From: Irineochytrium annulatum
Taxonomy: Eukaryota > Chytridiomycota > Chytridiomycetes > Chytridiales > Chytridiaceae
Assembly (NCBI GenBank): GCA_027600665.1
Contig: JADGJL010000568.1
Location: 3,090-17,871, forward strand
Direction of reading: 5' to 3'
Length of the DNA stretch: 14,782 nt
Shown here: positions 1-9,130 of the stretch, in pieces
Layout: each line of letters starts with the position of its first letter
Numbering within the stretch: the stretch's first letter is position 1
Translations under genes and position numbers: made by a program
The notes under the pieces: model-generated
Told to the model about the DNA's origin: nothing
Seen by the model: the letters and a program-made list of their open reading frames with translations, nothing else
Database searches by the model: none

Positions 1-980
1 AATTACAGTCGGACCGCTGAACTGGACGTTTTCGCAATTGAATCTGGGCCCAAGATGATTATTCAACCACGTTTCATCTTGTGGCTTGGTTTTAGAAGTA
101 CCGCATTACTGAAAGCTCGTGGGGGCGACAGCAGTGCTGCAGAACGAACGCCGAGAACTCTGTTCAACGGCGGCCCTTTTAGACCCGTCTCCTGAACTGG
201 ATCGTGCTGAGCTACGTGGGCGAGTGTAAAGCTACTCGCCGTTTTGCTCATTGCGATGAAATTTTGGACCTGAACGAACGACGATGTTATGGTGTTGTCC
301 TCAGATTTTCCGCATAAGTCCCCTACGATGCCATAATCACAAGTTATTCCCAGCCACCCGTATACTGTCGCCACACGATTGTACCAATCCATTCGTCGGT
401 TCATGGTGTCGCATTGCGGCAGATTGCCATGGTTGACGAGATGTTGTAGCGCGTCACTAACTGTTGGCCTCTAACATGTGCCGCGTAAAGGCCTAAAGAA
501 AAGAAAATCCTGACAATACAAGAACTAGTGAACGAAATCAAGCTCGTAATAGGAGAAGGAATGGCCGACCGTTTCTACCATTTTCCTACCCGTACAACCT
601 CGTGTGGCTTCTGCAACCGAGATCGCTAAACGCGTCAGCATACAAAGCGGCATTTAACTACATCAACTCTGTACCTGCACTGCGACTGTACTTTAATGCC
701 GAGCAATCGGCACACGCTTGAAAATCGTTAGCCTATATACAACAAATTTAAACGTCAGAAGGGTGGCTCAGCTGCTAACGTGTGACGATCCGTCAGGGCC
801 TCCAACATTAGGCGTTTTATGTAGTATCGGCGTTGCACCGTGCTGCAGCCGTCAACTGAGAACGGAGAGTGTTGGTAGACGTCGTGTGGCTTGAGCAGTG
901 GCTTGTATGATAAAGTTTTAAGCCCCGCACAGACAGGAAGCACACAACAGTGGTTGCGGCCGGGAGGGTAGCTACCCAGC
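1..980. other. Left flank without a supportable gene
   Basis: I recognise no conserved protein here on either strand. Two stretches are open on the plus strand and could be terminal exons of a gene starting left of the window. One runs from position 1 to the TGA at 193-195. The other runs from about 497 to the TGA at 719-721 and includes residues reading YNLVWLLQPRSLNASAYK. Neither matches a family I know, and both are short enough to be chance. Minus-strand open frames at 63-404 and 755-1015 are equally unconvincing. The DNAI7 promoter must lie in the right part of this stretch. Confidence 0.4.
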
Positions 981-3542
981 ATGCCCCCTAAGAAAGCGAA
1001 GAAGAGGTCTAGCATCTTGCATCCCTACGACACACTAAAGCCGTGCTGAAGCAAGAAGCTTGATGCGGAGAAGCTGGCCGCCGAGGAGGAGGAGAGGAAG
1101 AAGAGAGCCGACGAAGGTGACCTTTCCATTTATACTCTCGTGTAACTGACAGCTTTTGCATACCAGAGGCACGGCTGGCCGAAATCAGGGCAAAGAAAGA
1201 ACGTGATCTGAGGGAGCAGAAGGAGAAGGAGGCCCTCGAGTTACTGTTCGCTCAAGTACTCTCCTCATTGGCATACATTGGCTAATATTGGCAAAGAACA
1301 AGGAGCGCCTGGAGGAGGAGACGGAGAAAGCCCTCGAGATCATTCAGAAGCACGACGGGGAAATCAGCCAGGCGATGGAGGTCGCAAAGTCCGAAAACAA
1401 CGTAGGGTTCTCACTTCGGCTGGATAATCGTTAACTTCGTGGTACTAGTGGACGAAGTTTGTAGATTGCAACACTCTGCCGGACCCGAATGACGAAAAGG
1501 AGTTAAACACATACCTGTCCTTATGGGAGGAGGAGCCGCTGGGAGCGGACGACGAAACGTCATTGCAAAGCCTCCTGAACATCTTGCCCAACGCCGAGAA
1601 GGTGAAACTGAGTCTTGCGAGCGACAAAATCTTAATCCATTCGGAATGAAGCTCTGTGATGACATTGTGCATGCGATGGCAATAGAGTCGGACAAGCAGA
1701 ACGAAGCTGGCGCCTTACACCTGCGGTTACAACTCCTGACGCTGCGGAGCTTGATACAAGCAAAATGGGATCTTGTCACATGTCAAGTGCTACAGGTAGA
1801 TCCCAATTCTGTCACGCAAGAGGAAGTCATTTTAAAATGTCACGTAGCACGTCGATCACTTCCAAATTGAAGCAAACGAGAATTTCCTGTATTCGACCGA
1901 AATTGACAGATACGCCTTCGGGGTGTGGGGAAATTTGACGAAGAATCCGAGGTTTGTCATTTTGTAGCCCCTTGCTTTGCTCATGCGTTGCAGGCATAAG
2001 AACATTGACTTTTCGAACGTGAACCTGTCAATGACGCTCCCCAAGCCGATCGCCTTAGCGAATGTGGCCGTCAGGATGCTTTATCAAACTGGGCTCTCAG
2101 CTTCCGCACCGTACATTTTGCAAGAAGGAAGCAAGAACCTGTCCATTGTTGGCGGTGTGCTAAGCTTCGACCTCTTCGAGATGCCTGAGCCCCCGAAGAC
2201 GTTTGACAAGTGGATTATCCGCCAAAGTAGTTGACTTGCGTGATCATTTGCTGACGAGTTTGCTAGTTCTCTCTCCGAGCGGCAAACTAAAGAGGATTGT
2301 GTACCCATTTAAGAAGACGGTGGCCGAGGCGGCGGAGGAAGAGGAGGAAGGCGCGGCGGACACAAACATCTGGCCGACCCAAGTCGCGTACAAAATCTTC
2401 CCGGCGTCATTTATACACCGTGAGTCTGCGAAAATTATGTGCTGGGTGGAATCAGAAAAGTGCTGGTCCGAGGAAAACATCGGCGATGTCGAAATCAATG
2501 TCGGTGCGTGTAATGATCCGCATTTGCTCGCACCCTAACCTGAAATGTCCTCTGTAAGAACTTGGGCAAATCCAATTCAGAACAACACAATTCGGGCCGA
2601 CGGCTCTCGTTCAGGTATACGGATCAAACCTCACCGCAAAGAAGCTGATGGTATGCGACAGAAAACATATGCGGAGTACCCCTTCCAACACTGGTCCATC
2701 AAAGGATCCGAAAAGAATCGAGCAATCCTGACAATGCAGGGGTCGGTGAATGAGATCAAGCTGGAGATTGGTGAAGGAAAATGCCGACTTCTTTCTCCTT
2801 CGACTCGGTTCCTCGAGGATTATCTTAAAGGCGAATGGCTCTCCCCCTCACTGCTTCTCGCCGTAAGTTCTTCTTTCCAAAACTGTATCCACCCATTAAC
2901 ATCAGTAAAGAAAATGTCGCAAGTGGGCTTGAACTTCCGGGGACCACGATCGCTAAAAGGCGCCGATATTGAAGGCGTTATTTTAAAGGTAATTTGGTGA
3001 TTTTTTGTTGTACCTGATCGAACGCTTTAGCACCCTTCTGTGGAAGACATATGTGAAGTCGGCATGGGTCTCTGCGTCCCCGTGTTCTCGTTTCAACGGA
3101 GTCCGAGTAATCGACACGTGTGCAGCTCAAAAATTGTCACACAAATACAGGAGATAACCGACGTCGGGGAGGAGGGGGTAAGTCGACCTGTTTGTGTGAA
3201 ACATATGCCAATGGAGTGTGACAGAATCTGTGGAAGAACCTTATCTTCGATTGCGCCTACAAAATCGGCGACAAGACGGTCAAGTTGGGTTTCATATCGG
3301 GCGAGGCGGAGGTGACAGATGAGACGAAATTCGACACATCGAACGCCGAGAAGACGACCGTAAGAGCCCATACCATTTTTGACTCCCTGACGCGTTGGTA
3401 GATTCACTCCAGCGTTTACCACCTGCTGCAAGCGCTCATAAAGAATGAGGATACTGTCAACAGGCTCAATGACGCGTCGCCGTTGTTTACACGGACCGTG
3501 ACGGAAGTTTTGAAAATAACTAAGCTATTATGTTTCTCCTAA
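981..3542 (+). CDS. DNAI7: Axonemal dynein-associated protein DNAI7/CASC1 (IC97 family)
   Basis: Flagellar axoneme protein related to Chlamydomonas IC97 and animal CASC1/DNAI7, which associates with inner dynein arms and their assembly. I read 15 exons: 981-1006, 1052-1116, 1167-1255, 1297-1401, 1449-1601, 1652-1795, 1848-1951, 1994-2226, 2267-2503, 2559-2614, 2662-2862, 2911-2988, 3031-3177, 3225-3359, 3402-3542. Together they give 637 aa, close to the family length of about 700. All 14 introns are 40-55 nt, start GT and end AG, and keep frame. Order of parts: a basic start (MPPKKAKK); a Glu/Lys-rich coiled coil, residues about 10-95; the family block WTKFVDCNTLPDPNDEKELN at 96-115; FGVWGNLTKNPR near 218-229; an FSNVNLSMTLPKPIAL block; an acidic run near 330; and a C-terminal region ending LLCFS. 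The ATG opens the conserved basic tail. Intron 5 (GTGAAA donor) is the least certain junction. Confidence 0.93.
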
Positions 3543-3664
3543 TTCTTGGCGTATTTTGTTTTGCTGCACACGTCGGAATAGATGCATTACACCTGTAATT
3601 AGACGCGAGACACGTTGAATTTGACATGCCTTGAGGCGTCGTCATCAGTTGGGCGCCGACCACG

Positions 3665-4856
3665 ATGAAGCACTTCCATCTTCCCGACATCGCACACAAG
3701 TCTCGGCTATTGGCCCAGAAGCTAAAAATCTCTGACGACACATTCGTGGAGGACGGCGCGAGCCTCCGACATGCATCAGTCCAAAATAGGGCGATCGCGA
3801 ACTTGAGGCAGCATCAGCTGGTATGCGCATTGATACTTCCAACCTCTTTCTTAACGTCTTTTGCAGGAATTTGCGAAGACTGGCAACGCGCTGGATGTTA
3901 GACGGTTGGAGGCTCTCAATGTGATTTTCGACGACGTCATTTCCAATTTGACGACGCTGCGGCCACTCCTTTCCGAAGTCCAGGTTGATGTCCGTGTCAT
4001 GCTCAACTGTGTTTAAGCTGTGCCCCCCAGCGCGAATATCACGCCGTCATTGAGAGTATTTGCAACATGGAGAAGGAGAAGGGGTTCCTTCGGACGAAAA
4101 TCCAGAAGCTTGTGTGCGACAATGGGACGGAGGAGATGCTGAAGCAGGAATCTGCCAAGGTTGCGCATCTCACCGCGCGACTGGAGGTCACGCAAACAAC
4201 GAACGCCAAGTCAGTAAACGAAAATAACTGGTCCGTTGGTAGTGTAACCAATGTGCCATCCAGATTGAAGACTCAGATCAAGGAAGAAGAACAGGGATTC
4301 GTCAACTATGTTGGCGAAATCTTCCTCCGGGAATTGAATTCGATAGCTGGTACGGTTGCCGCAATTGTTGTCCCGTGGCACTAAAATTCCCGCAGACGAA
4401 ACCCAGCGCATGAGCATGAAGTTCAAAGGGCGAAAAGTGTTTATCTCGGAGTGGTTGCTGACCGAGTCTAAAAAGGTCCCAATTTTTGAAGGTGAGCGAA
4501 CTTTTAAATTTTTCCAACGCTAAGCTGTTTACAGACCTGGCAGGCCGACTCGAATCAGACGTATGCTAGCGTTATTAGTATGGCTTTAATCGTTGTGTAG
4601 AATTTTCTAGCAAAGACGGACGACGATAATCACTTAGATCTGGATCCGTTGGCTGCGTCTCACAAAAAGGTCAGGGCCAACGCGTAGCTGGCTGCGTCTA
4701 AACGTTATTAAGAGAGAGGCAGAGTCGCTGGTAAAGACGATCAAGGTGAATCAACGGGAGATTGCGATGCTCGACCGCAAACTTGCGGAGTACGCTATTG
4801 AGCTAGAAACGCTGAACCAAAAGATTGAGGAGATTGAACATTTTATTGCGAAATAA
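3665..4856 (+). CDS. Coiled-coil protein of 290 aa, function unknown
   Basis: I do not recognise this protein with certainty. Exons are 3665-3820, 3867-3983, 4031-4209, 4264-4349, 4396-4491, 4535-4560 (26-nt microexon), 4601-4669 and 4713-4856. All junctions keep frame, and the introns are 40-54 nt. The protein starts MKHFHLPDIAHKSRLLAQK. A helical block near residues 60-100 includes VIFDDVISNLTTLRPLLSEV followed by REYHAVIESI. Long charged coiled coil follows, then a KFKGRKVFISEWLL segment near 185-198 and a final coiled coil ending IEEIEHFIAK. It has no signal peptide or membrane segment. The helical block resembles, from memory, the N-terminal domain of TSNAXIP1-like sperm/cilium coiled-coil proteins; this is tentative. 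It lies 122 bp after DNAI7 on the same strand, so a flagellar role is a reasonable guess, not shown. Confidence 0.8.
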
Positions 4857-5545
4857 TCGTTCAAATTCGGCTTTCTTACGATGGGAAGCAACGGTCCTGC
4901 CGTGGAGAGCTGGTGTTGGAAATGATGTCTTTGATAATGGGTGACGAAAATGGCAGGCACCACTTCCATGTTGCCGTCATTTTTGATATTTGCAGCTTAT
5001 GTGTTTTAAATACCTCGTAGATCACAGTAAACACGTACTTCTGTTGACTCTTTAAAACTAAAGTAGTGGCCGCGACGATTTTCGTTCGACAACAGCCAAA
5101 AAACTTATAAAATGCATAACGGCAAGGGCCTCCACCGCGTCCATCCAAAGGATTCGTGAATACGTTTCGTCGGTGGGAGCGCTGCTCGGGCTTCTAACTT
5201 CATATAAATTATCAATCAGCATCATGGTCTCGTAAGACCACCGCAAGCTTTGAAGGGAGAGTGGCACGGGACGACATCGTCCTCTGATTGAGTACTAACT
5301 ATTTTTGGATCGGGACCGAGGGTGCAGGAGCCTATCCGCGGCCATCTTCTTTGCGCGACGGAATCCTCAGAAGCTCCGTCTTGATCGGCCACCGCGCGTC
5401 GCGAGACCGAGAGCCGTCGCTGGAGCACTTGGAGCCCATCGTCAACTTGAGCCCCGCGACGGTCAAATCTTGCCCTTAACCCCCAACCCTTGGTCATTGA
5501 ACTGCACCGCTACTCGGAAGGCCGGCAAACCCGCGGGGAGGAGTC
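4857..5545. other. Intergenic and leader region of the SEC2-like gene
   Basis: This stretch has no conserved protein. TATA-like strings occur at about 5104-5112 (CTTATAAAA) and 5203-5209 (TATAAAT). They could be core promoter elements of the gene starting at 5546, but this is weak evidence. A candidate spliced leader intron at 5232-5327 is listed separately. From 5328 to 5545 the DNA becomes GC-rich, and several frames stay open for 60-90 codons. None joins the 5546 ATG without a stop, so I treat it as leader. Minus-strand frames at 4876-5148 and 5058-5267 show no family resemblance. Confidence 0.45.
5232..5327 (+). other. Candidate 5' leader intron with perfect branch site
   Basis: A GTAAGA donor at 5232, a textbook TACTAAC branch site at 5293-5299, and a TGCAG acceptor ending at 5327 define a 96-nt intron upstream of the SEC2-like start. 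The branch-to-acceptor distance is about 30 nt. An ATG at 5224 precedes the donor. If the intron is not spliced, that ATG gives a four-codon upstream frame ending in TAA. If it is spliced, the frame enters the GC-rich leader and does not match the main start frame. I infer a leader intron; a short alternative N-terminal exon is possible. Confidence 0.5.
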
Positions 5546-8500
5546 ATGACCGCACCTCCTGCTCTCGCAATCGTCGCCGCTGACCAGGAGGACTGTAGCG
5601 TTGTTGGCACCGGCGTGGTCGAGATCGAGGTCGACGAAGTGATGGGGACGCGGGTGGGACCGGAAGAGGAGCTGGCGCTGAAGGAGCAAGAAAATGGTGC
5701 GCTTAGGGAGCAGGTCGATACGCTGGGGACAAGAGTTCTACAGCTGGAGGCACAGCTTAAGGTGAGGAGCTGCAAGACATAGCTATGGAGAATTTCACGC
5801 CGGGCGACCCTTGTCCCCGGAGCGAAGTTGAAGATCGAAAGGGAACTGAGGTTGCACCTGGGAACGCGGGGTATATCGCGTTTACCGGTCGTGGTCGTGG
5901 ACGGGAGGATGTATTGGCGAAGAAGGCGACTCTGATATCTTACTCTAAAAGGATGCCTCCGAGCGCCAACATCGGGACCGTGCTCACTTCCAGGAGGACC
6001 TTCAGAAGAAGAACACGACTATCGATCGTATGCGCGTAAAGCTGAACCGGTACGAGTTCGCTATTAAAGAGGCCGTCCTCTTTCTATCCAAGCCTATCGA
6101 GGGCTATGAGACGTGGCTAAACAACCGTGCCATCGACAATGCTCACCACGGCCCAGGAGGCGCCCAGGCTCTCCTCGCGTCCGCCATCGCCGGCGCCATT
6201 ACAGCCGCGCAGGGCGGCTACCCGGCGAACGGAAACGCCAGCGGCGCTACCACAGGCTCCAACGCTCCGCCCAGCCCAACACCGCCCACAAAGGCGGGAC
6301 ACCACACGCACGCCCAATTTACCAGCTCCTCCTCCGCTGCGCAGCTGTCGGGCTCCTCCGCCTCCGCCAACACCACTGTGGCCGCCCCGCAGGAGACGGG
6401 GCGCTCGCGCGCTCCGTCAACCGCCCCAAAACCCAGCGGCGGCGGCTGGGGCATGGCCTCTCTCCATCCGTCCCACTCCTCCGCGGCCTTGCTGTCCGGC
6501 GGCGCGTCCACACCCAACGGCATCCCCTCACACCCGCCCCAACAACAACAACAACAACAACAACATCAGCCCATCCCGGAGAAGATCCAGGGCCTCACGA
6601 ACCTCGACATTCAGTGCCTCGAGTGCATGCGCCTCGCCAACAACTACCTTAAGAATGCCCAGGCAAGCGTCGCGGCTATGTTGAAGGAGCCGAACTATGG
6701 CGCTGAGGGCCATAGCTCTCCCGGTCTGCAAGCAACGCATACCCAGGCGCCACGGCTGTTTACGGATAGCAGCAGGATGATGCTGGAGGAGCCGGTGGCG
6801 GAGGAGGTTAGCAGTTTAGCGGCCCCGATGGGTGGAGGCGCGGGGAGGGCGTCTTCCGCGTCGGCAACGTCGCTGGTGTCTTTATCGCCGGCGAAGGGGG
6901 CGAGGTCACCGTTGTCGGGAGGGCACGTCGTAAATGCCGGGGAGACCGTGTTCACGGTATCGATCGGGACGCAGACGTCAGGAATGTCACTAAGTGACAA
7001 TGACGGGGTAATCAGCCCAGTCGGAAGCCTGTCACAGTCTCCGTCGACGTACGGCCCGCCAGCAATCGGAGGAACGCTGAGCGGTGCCGGTGGCAGTGGC
7101 AGCGGCTCTACCGGAGCGGCTAATAAAGCTCCGGCGACGTCGGCGGCGGCACGGCTGACGGCGGTGAGACAGAATACCGCCGAGCGACAGGCATCAACGG
7201 CGCTCACGAACCAAGTGCTTCTGAACGCGGCTCGCGCGCTGCCGGAGGAGGACGGCGATATCGTCGGGTCGTTGTCGGGGGAAATCGCAGAAACAAGCGC
7301 GTCAGCGCCGACTACGAGCCCGTCCCGAACCGCTGCAGCGCCGGCCGGGACGCACACGCGCGTGCACTCGACGGGTTCCGTCGTCTCGGGTGCCGGCGGC
7401 ATCGGCGCGTCGAAGCGGTGCCAGAATTGCCGTGACCTCATGCTGCAGCTTAACCACCACGTTGATACGATCCAGTCGCTGCGGGACGACGTGACGACGC
7501 TGGCGAACCAGCTCGAGGAGGAGCGGTCGACTCGGGACCGGATCCAGCTGTCCAAAGATATCCTCGACGCCGAGCTCGAGGAGCTCACGTCCCAGCTGTT
7601 TGAGCAAGCGAATTTGCTCGTCGTGGCGGAGGCGAGGAAGGTGGAGGGTTTAGAGTTCCAGTGCAGGGATACGAGGGAGGAGGTCGCCAGGCTGCAGAAG
7701 ATAAACGATAGTCTCGAGGCCGCCGTAAGCAGGAGCAGGGGCGGAAACGGTGGCACGGGGGTTGGGGGCAGCCCGTACGGGAGCGCGAGAGACCTGGCCA
7801 GTGGAGAGAGGTGGACCGCGAGCGGGCCGGTCATCCCGCGGGGGCCCGGGTCGCACGCGTTCTACGCCGTCGCGGGGCTGGCACCTCAGCGGGGCGCGAA
7901 CGGGTCCGGAGCGATAGGCGCGAGCTTGGGGAATTTGCTCTCGCTGCCGGGCTCGGGATCGCCGGCACCCGTACGGACCGGCGGGGCGACAGCGGGCGGC
8001 TCGGCGTCGGCGTCCTGGCGGGTCCTCGTCGACGGACAAGTCCTATCCGAGTTCCAGGAGCATGTGAAGCAAGCGTCGCTGGCCGGTTCGATGCCGCCGG
8101 CGCAGGCGCTCCTCGCCACGGGCTCGACGGCATTTATGAGGCGGTGCGTAAGCGAGGACGTAGAGCCGTGTCTGTTTTACTCGTACGGTGCGCACCTATC
8201 GTCCGGTGGGCTGTTCGGCGCCGGCGCGAAGAGTGCGAGCGGGCTATCGTCTGGAATGAGGAAGAAAATGATGGAGGCGCTCGGGAGGAACGGGGTCGAG
8301 GTCGTTGAGGTCACGGGGGCTAGTGGAGCGGAGGAGGAGGCGCCGGCAAGGCGGGTCAAGTGCGGGTGCTGTGCGCTGGTGAGGGAGTGCGACTTTCGCG
8401 TGAGGGTGTGGACGGGCGTGTCGAGCGGGTCAGGGTCGTCGCCGGCGTCGTCGCCGGTGGGTGGCCAAATGCCGCCGCTGCCGCCACTGCCGGTATCACA

Positions 8501-8807
8501 AACGGGGAATGGCACGCTCGGGCCGGCGGGTCAGTCTGAGAGCTTCCCCGTTTGCGGCTTCTGTCGGGATCGGGTCGTCGCGGTGTCAGATTTTTATAGC
8601 TTCATGGGCCACCTCCGACAGGGTCTTATCGGGCCGGGTAAGCAAGGCGTCACAATTCTGGGCATGTTCCGGCACGCCATGTGGCTCAGGAGAAGGATGG
8701 CTTGCGGAAGAGTCGGCAGTTGCGGTCTTTTTGAGCCGGAGTCACTGGTTGCGATGGACCGGAGAGGCGAAGGAGAGTGGGAGAAAGTCGTGCAAATTGT
8801 TAGCTAA
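5546..8807 (+). CDS. SEC2: Sec2-like Rab guanine nucleotide exchange factor
   Basis: Likely GEF that activates a Sec4/Rab8-type GTPase on secretory vesicles. Exons 5546-5761 and 5952-8807 flank a 190-nt phase-0 intron (AAG|GTGAGG to CTAAAAG|GAT), giving about 1,023 aa. N-terminal coiled coil covers residues about 30-100 and runs across the splice into NRYEFAIKEAVLFLSKP. A long Gly/Ser/Ala/Thr-rich part follows, with eight CAA-coded Gln at 269-276, then a conserved-looking helix (LDIQCLECMRLANNYL, about 287-302). The Sec2/Rabin-type GEF coiled coil lies at about 562-668, starting CQNC and containing ELEELTSQLFEQANLLV. The C-terminal domain, about 761-1023, has FMRRCVSEDVEPCL, CGCC near 876 and CGFC at 940-943, matching the paired-cysteine tail of fungal Sec2. 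One coding intron and high GC contrast with intron-rich neighbours. The first exon and start are less certain than the second exon. Confidence 0.85.
6540..6563 (+). repeat. (CAA)8 trinucleotide repeat coding polyglutamine
   Basis: Eight perfect CAA codons in frame in the SEC2-like gene, followed by CAT CAG. They encode a Gln run in the low-complexity linker between the N-terminal helices and the GEF coiled coil. The tract is pure CAA with no CAG mixed in, which fits recent triplet expansion. It is probably length-variable between strains. Confidence 0.9.
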
Positions 8808-9130
8808 CCTTACATATCTTCCCGCCCTTACTCATTTCTTGATTGCAAGTAAACTATTATATCTTTGATGAGTGCGGGTGCCTGGGGAGGCTTAGGCGCG
8901 TCCCTCTTGACAATTTCATAAGTTATCAGGCGTCATTTCTACTCTGTCAACATCATTTTCTATACTTGGTTTCTCTTCTCGAGCAAACGTGATACTTAAG
9001 ATATAAGGAGCTGATTGCTGACACTGAAATATTGTGAGTATTCCGACACAGTCATCAATGATGTACAACAAAATATTTTTATTTGAAACAAATCTCAAGC
9101 CTCCAAGGCTGTCAAGATCACTCGTTAGCA
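8808..9130. other. Intergenic region between SEC2-like and Rab escort genes
   Basis: This 323-bp stretch carries the 3' end of the SEC2-like transcript and the promoter of the next gene. It is AT-richer than the flanking exon. I see no conserved open frame, tRNA or clear terminator. A minus-strand open frame at 8916-9224 overlaps the first Rab escort exon and has no family resemblance. Confidence 0.5.

Noticed and set aside
63..404. 113-codon minus-strand frame in the left flank
   Set aside because: No recognisable domain, no splice continuation and ordinary composition. A chance frame of this size is expected.
981..3542. DNAI7 as a decayed pseudogene because of many stops and frame changes
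   Set aside because: Each break falls inside a 40-55 nt GT-AG segment, and removing these restores one continuous family-like protein with all junctions in phase.
4876..5148. 90-codon minus-strand frame downstream of the coiled-coil gene
   Set aside because: No family resemblance, and it lies in a region with promoter-like and AT-rich sequence. Treated as chance.
6113..6684. Two overlapping plus-strand open frames of about 180 codons
   Set aside because: They are alternate frames of the SEC2-like exon, rich in Arg/Pro/His, and the CAA repeat translates as Thr or Asn runs in them. There is no independent start signal or homology.
6695..7834. 379-codon open frame on the minus strand inside the SEC2-like gene
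   Set aside because: It lies opposite a GC-rich, low-complexity exon whose plus-strand product has recognisable Sec2 blocks. The antisense protein has no family resemblance and biased Ser/Ala/Pro content typical of shadow frames.
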